From the NCBI GenBank assembly GCA_030220185.1, contig JASPKZ010007286.1, forward strand, positions 1,488,001 to 1,552,000: a stretch of 64,000 nucleotides of DNA, written 5' to 3'. Of the stretch, positions 31,609 through 41,559 are shown in pieces. Each line of letters begins with the position of its first letter. Position 1 is the first letter of the stretch. The notes under the pieces are model-generated. The model was not told the DNA's origin and ran no database searches. It saw only the letters and a program-made list of their open reading frames with translations. Position numbers and translations under genes: made by a program. Source of the DNA: Diploptera punctata (lineage: Eukaryota > Arthropoda > Insecta > Blattodea > Blaberidae).

Positions 31609-32329
31609 AGTCGGCCGCGGTGGACTAGTGGTTATGCTCCTTGCCTCTGGTCCCGAGGGTCGCGGGTTCAAACCTGGCCGGGGTCGATGGATTTTTGTAG
31701 GACGGAAAAATCCAAGGAGCAAGTCCTCCGGAAGGGACTTTAAACCGTGGGTCCCGAATCTGAAGATTTTCAGGCTCGTAAAAGATCCTTAAGCCTGAAT
31801 GAAAAGGCCTCTAAGAAAAATTTACCGAATTTTCCCGTCCTAGTACTACCTTGGTTTCCTAGATGTCAGTATGAGGCGGAACGCTGACCACGGACCACTC
31901 AAAATGACATCTGTACGAAAACAAGTGTAACAAAATTAATATGTATAACTGTAGGCTTTCACGGCCGGCGTCTTGATCCCTATTAGGTTCGTCTTCCGGG
32001 CATATAGGCCGTGGTCCAGTCGTTCTTCTACTCGACGTTTCGTCTACTGCTGCGGTAGACATCTTCAGGAGATACTGCGTGCTCTCTGTGAACTCCTCAA
32101 GTCTGCAGCCGACTGTTGAGGAGTTCACAGAGAGCACGCAGTATCTCCTGAAGATGTCTACCGCAGCAGTAGACGAAACGTCGAGTAGAAGAACGACTGG
32201 ACCACGGCCTATATGCCCGGAAGACGAACCTAATAGGGATCAAAATTAATATGGTTCAAATTCTTCCCTGTAGGGGGAGAGCGCCTAAATCTCTGTAAAG
32301 GGAAAACATGGGCTTACAAAATAAATAAA
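31609..32329 (+). repeat. SINE-B copy 1, 11-bp TSD, split by a foldback element
   Basis: Head tcggccgcggtggactagtg with B-box gggttcaaacc. The body (ggaaaaatccaaggagcaag ... gaggcggaacgctgaccacg) runs to 31943 and resumes at 32241 as caaaattaatatggttcaaa to the 3' end. The outer TSD ttaaacctttt is at 31598-31608 and 32330-32340. Confidence 0.93.
31944..32240 (-). mobile_element. Foldback element FB1 with paired hammerhead-like motifs, 13-bp TSD
   Basis: Arms 31976-32100 and 32115-32240 are near-perfect inverted complements. In the right arm CTGAAGA (32148-32154), one extra T, helix II GTCTAC (32156-32161) with GTAGAC (32169-32174), GAAA (32175-32178), palindromic ACGT and C (32182) match a type-I hammerhead layout. 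CTC before and GAG after can pair as helix I. The left tail has the cap motif gtaggctttcacggccgg. The TSD caaaattaatatg is at 31931-31943 and 32241-32253. Element orientation is taken from the tail. Confidence 0.82.
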
Positions 32330-32387
32330 TTAAACCTTTTGCTTGGCATTAAATTGAATGCATGTTTGCTGTATGTATATTTAAAAG

Positions 32388-32460
32388 TCAGTGGTTTACC
32401 CAGCTTAGATAATTGTGGAAGGGGTTTGCGAGTCGAAAAAGGTTTGGAACCGTTGCTCTA
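32388..32460. mobile_element. Possible small hAT-type remnant
   Basis: cagtggtttaccc at the left and aaaggtttggaaccgttgct at the right resemble the inverted ends of hAT elements (CAGTGGTTCCCAAACC-like). Only about 70 bp separates them. No clean 8-bp TSD was established. Confidence 0.35.
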
Positions 32461-32765
32461 AAGCATGGTCATTGGTAGGGAAACGATGTGGTTTTATGGA
32501 TGATCAAAATGGGAATATAGTATTGAAAATTGAATATGGTAATGTGTTACCAATCGCAGAATCTGACGAATCGTGACTGGAACAGATGCACTTAATCGTG
32601 TTTCCTTCACTCTCATTGTCACAGTGAGGGAAACGTCACTTTTCAGTGTTTGTAACTTCCGCCTTCTTTCAAAGTTAGACGGGCATAAAAATAACTCTTC
32701 GTCATGTTCCGAAAAGTTGACAGAACTCGCCAATTCAGCGCCTCTGATGTAACAAATACTGCTTC

Positions 32766-33585
32766 AATTTTTACACGCTTTATATTAGCTTGACCTGTAT
32801 CTATCTATCTATGTAACGGAATCTTTCAACGCGATTTTCACCCATTTAAAATCATTGGATCGACTTGAAACTTTTTATACTTGTAAAGGACCCGTGACAA
32901 TACAATAATTTCATATTTTGTTTCTAAAATCCTGGCCAGAATAATCAGAAAATCAAAAAAAGTGTTTCTGTATCAATGTAACGGAATCTTTCAACGCGAT
33001 TTTCACCCACTTAGAAACATTAGATCGACTTGAAACTTTGTATAATTGTAAAGGACCCGTGACAATACAATAATTTCATATTTTGTTTCTAAAATCCTGG
33101 CCAGAATCATCAGAAAAAAAAATGAAAACTGGTATAATATGTTGCGGACTTGTCGACTTTTTAGTCAAACGTTGTAAGAGCTCAGTTGGTAGAGCGGTGA
33201 ACTGTAGTGGTATATAATTTCAGTAATCCGTAGGTCGCTGGTGCAAATCCGGCTGGGAGGTTTTTTTACTAAAATATTACTTTTAGCTCATACTACAATA
33301 GTATCGAATTTAAAAATATTTATATTTTTATCTTATTCTGTAAAATATTAAAACTAAAAAAATAAAAAAATAAATAGTAGTTTTAAAAAACTAAAACAGC
33401 ACGCTTTATTAGAAAACTGAACTAAAAAAATTAAAAATAATTTTATTTTCCAACACGCTTGGGATAAATAATTTTACCATCAAAAGCGTGAGGTGCTCTT
33501 TATCAATTAATATATTTGATAATAAACAGATATTGGTAAAAGTAAAGTCTCTAGGAACAAAATGTAAAAATCATAAAAAAATATA
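32766..33585 (-). repeat. Family X element, copy 2
   Basis: Inverse of 25299-26095: acacgctttatattagcttg, GATA-type repeats, a duplicated block (taacggaatctttcaacgcg at 32814 and 32980), a tRNA-like segment (gagctcagttggtagagcgg at 33179) and one arm (acacgctttattag ... aaaagcgtgaggtgctcttt). Only one arm of the foldback is present, and the spacer is inverted relative to copy 1. Confidence 0.75.
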
Positions 33586-33817
33586 TTTATTAATATTTTC
33601 TTTCGTGTTGTAGCATCTTCCTTTGACATTTTGTTTTATTTAAAATAACACAACACTATGAAACTTTGCGAACAAAACCTCTGAACTGCAACTGAAGTGC
33701 AGGTGAGCTGACACAACAAATCGGAAATCGCTAAATTCGTAAAATACCTACAATGAAATAGAAATATAGTAATACATATTTTCTCTAATTCGAATTCTAA
33801 GTCACTCTAAATATCTT
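33586..33817. other. Unique AT-rich stretch
   Basis: Nothing recognised. Confidence 0.35.
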
Positions 33818-33825
33818 ACAAATAT

Positions 33826-34154
33826 CCATCCATCTATAGTAATTCTGCCCTAGGGCAGGTCTTTCACTGTAATTTTTATGCCGCGCTCTGCAGCTTTACT
33901 AGGGAATTATAGGTGTGGAAGCTTCCCGTTGCTTTCCACACCGGTGAAGGATGATGATGATAATGATAAGGATGATGATGATTGCCGGATAATTTTCGGG
34001 GACCGTTGGGCCCTAAGCTTCCTGACATTTGTCTTACAGGTGAGGAAAAACCCCGAAAAACCTCACCCAGGATCCTGTCCCGACCGGGAATCGAACCCGG
34101 GCCCGCTGCTTGACAAGGCAGCACGCTACCTCGAGACAACAGGGGTGGACTCAA
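33826..34154 (-). repeat. SINE-A copy 7, minus strand
   Basis: Full length, with tRNA-like head at the right. Flanks acaaatat at 33818-33825 and 34155-34162 are the likely TSD. Confidence 0.9.
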
Positions 34155-34202
34155 ACAAATATGGAACAGGGAAATGAAATATATATATATATATATATAT
34201 GA

Positions 34203-34595
34203 TAATAAAGTTTTCTTGAGTTTTCCGCGTCGTGGATTCAAGATCGGCATCTGGCCACGGATTCCAACGATTCGGTACGATCCCACATGCCATTATGAAG
34301 GAATATGAGCTTCGAATTACTGGTTTAGGTCCTATATAATTAAACACATTGAGTTTTCACTGTGGTCCGTTTCGGAAGCCGTACACCATCCACGGTTTAG
34401 GTTTAGGCCTATATAGTTGAACACATTGTGAAAACTCAATATGAGTTATTATATAAGATCTAAACCAGTGACTCGAAGCTCATATTCCTTGATAATAGCA
34501 TGTGGGATCTTGCCGAAACGTTGGAATCAGTGGCCAGACACCGATATTCAATCCACGACGCGAAAAACCCAAGAAAACGTTATTAATGATACTTA
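34203..34595. mobile_element. Imperfect foldback FB2 with GCCGAAACGTTGG motif
   Basis: Arms 34203-34355 and 34427-34595 are inverted complements with many mismatches. The right arm has gatcttgccgaaacgttgga; the left arm has its diverged complement. GAAACGTT fits the GAAA plus palindromic stem III of the other foldbacks, but the upstream CTGANGA core is not recognisable. An AT tract lies just left at 34181-34200. Confidence 0.6.
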
Positions 34596-34599
34596 TATA

Positions 34600-35050
34600 C
34601 GCGAAAATCTACATAATAATAATAATAATAATAACATCTACAAAAAACCAAGTGGTCTGTTGAGTATTTAATACATAAAAGTGCTTTGGTATTAGGGAAT
34701 ATTAATACCCTCAGGGGACCTCACCTAGGCGATATGTGGATGGCGACCACAAGGTGCCCAAGCTGAGCAAAACATTTCTTCCACTTGCTTGTGTTTTGCA
34801 CTCTTTTAACTTTACTATCTAACCTCTCTTGGTTAACTCTTGTTTTTTCGACCCCGACGCTATTAGGACATCCGAGGGCTAGGGAGTCTTTCCTTTCTTC
34901 CATTTCTTCTTTCCTTTATTTTCTTTTCTTCTCCAGAAAAGCCTGACCAGAGGCTATAAGATGGCAGCCCCATCACTGGTCTTGCCTTCCTTTGGCCAGC
35001 AACCAATCGAAGGGACTATTATTATGCTTTCAAGTCTTATACGTGAATTT
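34600..35050. other. Mostly unique stretch
   Basis: Contains a short (AAT)n at 34615-34635. A 60-codon minus frame (34721-34903, MEERKDSLALGCPNS) is compositionally protein-like but unrecognised. Confidence 0.4.
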
Positions 35051-35053
35051 CCC

Positions 35054-35116
35054 AGAAATTTTCTATAGGATCGTAACAGGCCTTGGCCTAATACTTGGAA
35101 GGAAGAAGAAGAAGAA
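35054..35116 (+). repeat. RTE-E 3' end fragment
   Basis: ttttctataggatcgtaaca, ggccttggcctaata and a (GAA)n tail match the RTE-E 3' end at 13860. Confidence 0.75.
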
Positions 35117-35241
35117 TGCAATCAATTAAGATTGCAATTTAGATATACTCCAATTCAAATTTTACTTCCTCTTAAAAACATAACTTTATAGGCCTAAGTA
35201 CAGTAAAAGTTTACGGACCCACTATAAATTTTTATAAACTT

Positions 35242-36186
35242 GCTAGCTAATACCCGGCGTGTGCTGCTACACATAAATAAATGGAAATTAATGTGCTTTT
35301 ATGTTTAGTTGAATAAGTCAAAGGAAAAATAATTATAATTTTATTTTTTTTAGATACCCCGTGCTGATACCCGGCGTTGCCCGGAAATCTAATTATCCCG
35401 ATCTTCTTGACGTAAATGAGCAATAATACGAAAATTAATGTGTTTTATGTTTAGTTGAGTGAGTAAGTTAAACAAAAAATGTATATCGTTATTATTTTTA
35501 GACACCCCGTGCTGTTTATCTGGCGTTGTCCGGGAATATACTCATCCCGATCTTCTTGGCATAAATGAGCTGAAAGACAAAGATTAATGTACTTCTTATA
35601 ATTAGTTGAATAAGTATAATGAGAAATAATTATAAGTGTATATGGTAAATATTTTAAGATTCCCCGTACTGATTTCCGGTGTTGCACGGGAATCTACTTA
35701 TCTCGATCTTTTTGGCATAAATGAGCTAAAAGACAAAATTCGTTATTGTGAGTTATCTGCAAAAGAATACCCGCCATATGTTGCTATGCTTTCACAGGAA
35801 TCTACGTACTTGTCTCGATCTTCTTGGCATCAATGAAAGACAAAAATGGGTTATTATGAGTTATCCGTAAAAGATAAACATATGCTGTCGCGGACTTTTT
35901 TGTAGAGCTTTTTGAGGTATTTCAATTCTGTGTACATTAATTTTGTGTACGGTATTTGTTATGGTTTAGGCAACGTAAGCCATTTAAGCGTCCAAAAAGC
36001 TTCTTTTTTTTCACCTTTTCCACTACAAAGAGCGATTTTTAAGGGTGTAGGAGTTTAGTATCACAACTCTCTTATATCCTATGTTCATGCCGGGAATCTC
36101 CTGAACATTTTGCAGAAAACCTCATCACAATCGGATCAACGGTGTGGCCGCGCGTAAAGTACGAACAAGCAAACGAACATTTATTT
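35242..36186 (+). repeat. Family F repeat, copy 4
   Basis: Begins ctagctaatacccggcg with three internal units and the standard 3' body. It ends cattttattttatatgtta where an RTE-A 3' fragment follows directly. Confidence 0.86.
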
Positions 36187-36560
36187 TATATGTTAGACAG
36201 GCAGGTGAATGGAGAAGACTACATAACAATGAACTACATGGTCTTTATAGGAAGCCAGATATAATAAGAACAGTTAAGTCTCGTAGACTGCAATGGGCAG
36301 GACATGTTGCGCGTATGGGGAATGGAAGACGTGCATGGAAACTTCTTGTAGGAAAGCCAGAAGGAAAACGCCCTGTTGTAGACCAAGAATGAGGTGGGAG
36401 AACAACATTAACTATGATTTGAGGGAAGTATATTATACAGGGAATGATTGGAAAGCATTAGCTCAGGATAGGGATGTATGGAGAGCTTATGTCCACGCGG
36501 CCATGAACCTACGGGTTCGATAGTGCCAAGTGAGTAAGTAAGTAAGTAAGTAAGTAAGTA
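36187..36560 (+). pseudogene. RTE-A copy 8, 3' end
   Basis: Encodes GEWRRLHNNELHGLY to KLLVGKPEGKRPV. A one-base deletion shifts the frame at VGRPRMRWENN. Then AYVHAAMNLRVR and a long (AAGT)n tail at 36531-36560. Confidence 0.9.
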
Positions 36561-37120
36561 GCTAGACTAAAGGCCTTCTAGGTTTATCCTGCTATGAAGT
36601 TGATAGTAGGCTTAAACTAGAGGATTATATAGTGATTCAATAACTTTTTCTGGTATAGTATCTACCAACGCCTACGGGTACATGTGTCCTCACAGCAAGT
36701 GTTGCTAAATAATTTGGTGTATTGTAATCACATTATTTAGTAAACAGTAGTAAGCACATGCGTGGGAGAAGATTGCTCACCGTAACAATTGGTCGTTTTG
36801 CAATTGTTTGCAATCGCACACATCAGCACAATCTAAATATGGCGGCAACTAGAAGAATATAGCACGGAAATGTGCAATTCGAGATGAAAACTATTGAGAA
36901 GACGCAGATAAACATGTTTTATGTTTTACTTAACAATTAGCCCCTTCGATTACTGGACAAATTATATTTGTGTCAATCATCTAAGATGTTTTGTGATTAA
37001 AAAATTTGTATGATTTAGATAAAATGCATTTTCACAATGTAGAAATTATAGATAGGCTCACATTTTATGAAAAAAGTTTTCCGTTCGGTTCTGGTTTCAA
37101 GTTAGTTCTGTAATTTTCTT
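36561..37120. other. Unique stretch
   Basis: About 560 bp with no gene or shared repeat recognised. Confidence 0.4.
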
Positions 37121-37340
37121 GAAGTTCTTCTTCATCATCATCCAGGGATTAAGCCTGTTGGCTCGTTCCGGTTTCATGAAAGCTAGAATTGTTAAAACTG
37201 TTCAGACCATCTTCTGTGTGGGCGTCAAACATTTCTCCTTCCATGTGGTTTATGATTTAGCAATCATTTTGGAAATATTTCTTCTGGCATTCTATCAACA
37301 TATTCTTTCCAGGCGTTCCTATATTTAATTATTCGGTCTG

Positions 37341-37805
37341 TAAAACTACTATTCTACCAGTTATATTATATGGATGTGAAATATGGACTCTTACTTTAAG
37401 ATAGGAAAGGAGATTATGAGTATTTGAGAATAAAGTTCTTAGAAAAATGTTTGGACCAAAGAGAGATGAACAGACAGGTGAATAGAAAATACTGCATAAC
37501 AGTGAATCACATGGTCTTTGTAGGAAGCCAGATATAAGAACAGTTAAGTCTCGTAGACTGTGATGGGCAGGACATATGTCACGAATGGGAAATGAAAGAC
37601 GTGCATGGAAGCTTCTTGTAGGAAAACCAGAGTGAAAATGCCCAGTTGGTAGACCAACAATGCGGTGAGAGAACAACATTAACTATGATTTGAGGCAAGT
37701 AGACTATACAGGGAATGATTGGAAAACATTAGCTCAGGATAGGGATGTATGGAGAGCTTATGTCCGCGCGGCCATGAACCTATGGATTCGATAGTGCCAG
37801 TGAGT
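37341..37805 (+). pseudogene. RTE-A copy 9 within RTE-G
   Basis: Starts at the TILPVILYGCE coding region and ends AAMNLWIR and gtgccagtgagt. Several stops; no long open frame. Confidence 0.87.
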
Positions 37806-37810
37806 TTAGT

Positions 37811-38137
37811 AACAGTAATATAATGTACGGTTAAAAACTATAATATAGTTACCTTGTAGGTCCGTCTCCTCAACTTAAGTTCTTTTAAAAACTCTGTAGG
37901 CCTTTCGGGACTAGTCCCATCATCAGCAGAATGCTGAAGCACAAGGGTCAACAAGAACGGACCTAATGCATTCTGCTGATGATGGGACTAGTCCCGAAAG
38001 GCCTACAGAGTTTTTAAAAGAACTTAAATTGAGGAGACGGACCTACAAGGTAACTATATTATAGTTTTTAACCGTACATTATATTACTGTGAAGTAATAG
38101 CTCAACGGAAAATCACCATGGATTTTACTGAGTTAGA
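37811..38137 (+). mobile_element. Foldback element FB3 with paired hammerhead-like motifs
   Basis: Arms 37812-37936 and 37966-38092 are near-perfect inverted complements. Right arm: CTGATGA (37976-37982), one extra T, helix II GGGAC/GTCCC (37984-37995), GAAA (37996-37999), palindromic AGGCCT (37999-38004), A (38005). ATTCTG before and CAGAGT after the core pair over 6 bp (one G-T) as helix I. The right-hand tail tagctcaacggaaaatcacc extends past the palindrome. A clean TSD was not found. It sits with RTE-A inside RTE-G. Confidence 0.8.
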
Positions 38138-38270
38138 AAGTTTGAAAATATTTAGTTCCCTTCTTATATCTTCAGTCTTTTCTTATTCAGCAGAGTATAT
38201 CCTGCTATATTTCTTAAAAATCAATCTCAATTGCTTCCAATCTTTGTTCTTATCTTTAGTGATTTTGGAA

Positions 38271-38520
38271 GTTATAGGAGTTAATTCTCGTACTATATAG
38301 CTATTAATAATGCTTATCTTTCTAGAATTGCCATCGCTGCCAGTAGAGGATCAATTTCAATTTTAAGAAACCATATTTACAAAATTACTTTATAGTATGT
38401 ATACTTCAACCAGGCCTACAAGTTGAATTTTTTAAAATATATTTACAAAATGTATTTCATCAATTACAAAAATTAATTGTCTGTATCACTTTGTCCTTGA
38501 GGCAATCCCCTAATAGGAAA
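38271..38520. other. Unique AT-rich stretch
   Basis: Nothing recognised. Confidence 0.35.
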
Positions 38521-38523
38521 GTT

Positions 38524-38660
38524 TCTTCTTCTTCTTCTACTACAAGGTTTAGGCTATGCAGCCTGTTCCGGCGAAGTTAAAAGTGGAGTCCATCTTCTAC
38601 GTGTCGGCCAACATCTCTTGTTCCTCTGGGATTATATAGGAAGGTTCTTTTTGGTATTCT
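38524..38660 (-). pseudogene. RTE-like LINE 3' end with GAA tail
   Basis: The minus strand encodes ERIPKRTFLYNPRGTRDVGR then RHVEDGL and a stop, then tagaagaagaagaag as tail. ER.PK..L.Y.PRG.RDVGR is a common RTE-type C-terminal motif. It is too short to place in a family here. Confidence 0.65.
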
Positions 38661-38770
38661 TTCGTTTTATATAATAAAATATTATTACGCTTATACCACA
38701 AATGAACGAACATTTTTGTATTATGAAATCTGCACACATTTTTTAAATTAAAATATATGTATTATATACT

Positions 38771-39417
38771 AACTAACTAACTCACTGGCACTATCGAACC
38801 CGTAGATTCATGGCCGCGCGGACATAAGCTCTCCATATATCCCTATCCTGAGCCAATGTTTTCCAATCATTCCCTGCATAATCTAGTTCCCTCAAATCAT
38901 AGTTAATGTTATTCTCCCATCTCATTCTTGGTCTACCAACTGGGCGTTTTCCCTCTGGTTTTCTACAAGAAGCTTCCATGCACGTCTTTCATTCCCCATT
39001 CGATACGAGACTTAACTGTTCTTATTATATCTGGCTTCCTATAAAGACCATGTAGTTCATTGTTATGTAGTCTTCTCCATTCACCTGTCTGTTCATCTCT
39101 CTTTGGTCCAAAAATTTTCCTAAGTACTTTATTCTCAAATACTTGTAATCTCCTTTCCTCCCTTAAAGTAAGAGTCCATGTTTCGCACCCATATAATATA
39201 ACTGGTAGAATAATAGTTTTATATATTTTCAGTTTGTTTTTTGAATGGAGTTGGGACATCAAAAGTCTCTGTAATGCATAATAGCACGCATTTCCAGAAT
39301 TTAGCCTATGTTTAATTTCTTTGTGCATCTCATTCCTATTTGTGATTATTGTTCCTAGATATTTGAATTCAGCCACTTCCTCAAAATTTCCCTCATTTGC
39401 ATTAGCTGTCCATTTCC
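38771..39417 (-). pseudogene. RTE-A copy 10, minus, 10-bp TSD
   Basis: The minus strand encodes EVAEFKYLGTIITNRNEMHK (38963-39376) through the C-terminus. A deletion removes the LRWAGHVARMG region near 39000. The tail is (AGTT)n at 38771-38782. The TSD attatatact is at 38761-38770 and 39418-39427. Confidence 0.92.
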
Positions 39418-39429
39418 ATTATATACTGA

Positions 39430-39936
39430 TTATGTAATATGTACGTAAATATCTAAATATGTGCACAAATGGAAAAACACATCAGTTGTTGAGGTGACGG
39501 AGACCACTTGAACATTTCATGAGCTGAAGGAAGATAGCGGATAAGATGGAGAGGCGAATTAAGGTCATTTCACACAAAAAAGAAGCTTCGTGTAACAGAA
39601 AATAAAAATGATGAGTCTTCCATCAATACACCAACTGTCCAATGAATATCACACGAGAAAGAAATTAGAAATGCACATTTATATTTTCTACTCAATTAAG
39701 ACTATTTTAAATAAATTCCTACACATTTGTAAACGTTCAGAAAAGTAATCAATTCCTTTGTCACACAGTAATAATTACACGTAATGGAACAAATAATCTC
39801 AAATAGTAATTAGCGATTATATAAAAATAAAAATAAATCAATATTTCTGGAACTAGAATTGGTAAAATTAGTCACTTTATGTTTTGAACTATATGCAAAT
39901 CGGAAAAGGATCACCGATATCTTAAAAGAATTGAAG
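39430..39936. other. Unique AT-rich stretch
   Basis: No gene or recognised repeat. Confidence 0.4.
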
Positions 39937-39966
39937 ACTACGCCAATTTTGGAATATATTAAACAG

Positions 39967-40137
39967 TAAAGTGATCCCACTACAGGCCTCGGGAGGCCCT
40001 TGGGGGGCTCCCACTTTTTCTAGACAATCGGCACTTGAGTCAGCCGGGTTGTCAGCCCTGCGTGACGGCCGCCTTTACCCCCAGAACAAGCGTCTGGTAC
40101 TCATTTCCGTTAGAGGCTGAATCGACCCGAGGGCTTA
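39967..40137 (-). repeat. SINE-C, 5' part missing, joined head-to-head to SINE-B
   Basis: The minus-strand SINE-C 3' two-thirds (gggatcac tail at left) stop at gaatcgacccgagggctta, where SINE-B starts on the plus strand. Its tRNA head is missing at the junction, so SINE-B may have inserted into it or replaced it. Confidence 0.82.
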
Positions 40138-40540
40138 TCGGCCGCGGTGGACTAGTGGTTATGCTCCTTGTCTCTGGTCCCGATGGTCGCGGGTCCAAAC
40201 CCGGCCGGGGTCGATGGATTTTTTAGGATGGAAAAATCCAAGGAGCAAGTCCTCCGGGAGGGACTTTAAGTCGTGGGTCCCGAGTCTGAAGATTTTCAGG
40301 CGCGTGAAAGATCATTAAGGCTGAATGAAAAGGCCTCTAAGCAAAATTTACAGAATTTTCCCGTCCCTAGTACTACCTTGGTTTCCTAGATGTCAGCATG
40401 AGGCGGAACGCTGACCACGGACCACTCAAAATGACATCTATACGAAAACAAGTGTAACTAAATTAGTATGGTTCAAATTCTTCCCCTGTAGGGGGAGAGC
40501 GCCTAAATCTCTGTTAATGGAAACACGGGCTTACAATACA
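40138..40540 (+). repeat. SINE-B copy 2
   Basis: Full-length SINE-B from tcggccgcggtggactagtg to gggcttacaatacaa. B-box gggtccaaacccgg. Confidence 0.92.
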
Positions 40541-40851
40541 AGAACAACTAAATTGGAAACACCATCTTGAAAGAATGAGTTCAAATCGGATCCCCAAAGC
40601 TGTTTATAATTATATACTAAGAGGACGAAGATCTCTGGGCCGTCCTATGAAACGCTGGAGGGAAATTTTTTTATAGGATCATAACAGGCATTGGCCTAAT
40701 CTTGAAAGCAAGAAGAAGAAGAAGATTAACTTTATGAAGTGGTAAGATATTTTGGAACATTTTCAAAATAAAAGTTAATAATTTTAATTTAAAAATTGAT
40801 TTTTTTAAGAGTTTATTTAAAGTAATTTTATTATAATTTGAACGTTGATCC

Positions 40852-41100
40852 AAACTCTGTAGACATATCGTGTAGCTCACTATTATGTAGTTTTCTCCAT
40901 TCACCTGTATGTTCACCTCTTTTTGGCCCAAACATTTTCCTAAGAACTTTATTCTCAAATACTCGTAATCTCCTTTCCTCCCTTAAAGTAAGAGTCCATG
41001 TTTCGCATCCATATAATATAACTGGGAGAATAACTGTTTCATATATTTTCACTTTTACGTTTTTTGAAAGGAGTTGGGACAAGAGTCCCTGTAATGCTTC
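40852..41100 (-). pseudogene. RTE-A copy 11, minus, truncated both sides
   Basis: The minus strand encodes LLSQLLSKNVKVKIYETVIL then PVILYGCETWTLTLREERRL and FGPKRGEHTGEWRKLHNSEL. It lacks the 3' end. The surrounding 41100-41195 sequence is unassigned. Confidence 0.85.
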
Positions 41101-41195
41101 GTTTTCCACCTGCAGTTCACGAACTCCCAGGGGGTTCGCAAAATACTTCAAGGGCTTCGCCAAACTTTTGCGTAATGACGGGTTTCGAGGTTAGG

Positions 41196-41340
41196 CCTCA
41201 CGATGCTGGGTGGGTACCGGTCTCATACTGGCCGAAATTCCATGAGAAAATATCTTCCCCCATGGAGACCCGAACCAGCGTAAGTCTCGTAGCTCTGCGC
41301 CAAGGCGTCTTGCCTTAACCACTCGACTACGGCGCGGGAC
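41196..41340 (-). repeat. SINE-D fragment with tRNA-like head
   Basis: Body from cacgatgctgggtgggtacc, then catggagacccgaaccagcg and the tRNA-like head at the right (ccactcgactacggcgcggg). Its 3' half is missing. Confidence 0.85.
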
Positions 41341-41344
41341 AATA

Positions 41345-41559
41345 CAATCATTAAAAATTCCTGGGAGTATCTACGAGATGTGAGGGAAGTTGATATTATT
41401 TAATACACGCACTTCTTCATTGGCTACATATCCGTATCTTGTCATTAATTTGGATTACGTAATATTCCTAGATTTTATTCAATTTTTATTTTATTTTAAT
41501 TTTTGGTGAATGATCTTTTATGTTATAGTCTATATAATTTTCTTCTATCGGTGTTGGAG
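41345..41559. other. Unique AT-rich stretch
   Basis: Nothing recognised. Confidence 0.35.

Larger units (their letters stand above)
37125..38270 (-). pseudogene. RTE-G LINE remnant, split by RTE-A and a foldback element
   Basis: The outer pieces 37125-37339 and 38138-38270 together match the uninterrupted RTE-G copy at 47740-48085 (minus). 37125-37339 is the 3' end with the GAT/GAA tail. 38138-38270 carries the ETFKLFSSLLIS/FLRNIAGYTLLD-type region in reverse complement. The break falls at the segment that reads cgatctgtaagtttgaaaa in the intact copy. Confidence 0.78.
39938..40735 (+). pseudogene. RTE-E copy 2, split by SINE-C and SINE-B
   Basis: gactacgccaattttggaat at 39941 and aattggaaacaccatcttga at 40551 are contiguous in the copy at 13705. 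The 3' part encodes NWKHHLERMSSNRIPKAVYN then YILRGRRSLGRPMKRWREIF and a (GAA)n tail. Two SINEs lie between the pieces. Confidence 0.82.
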
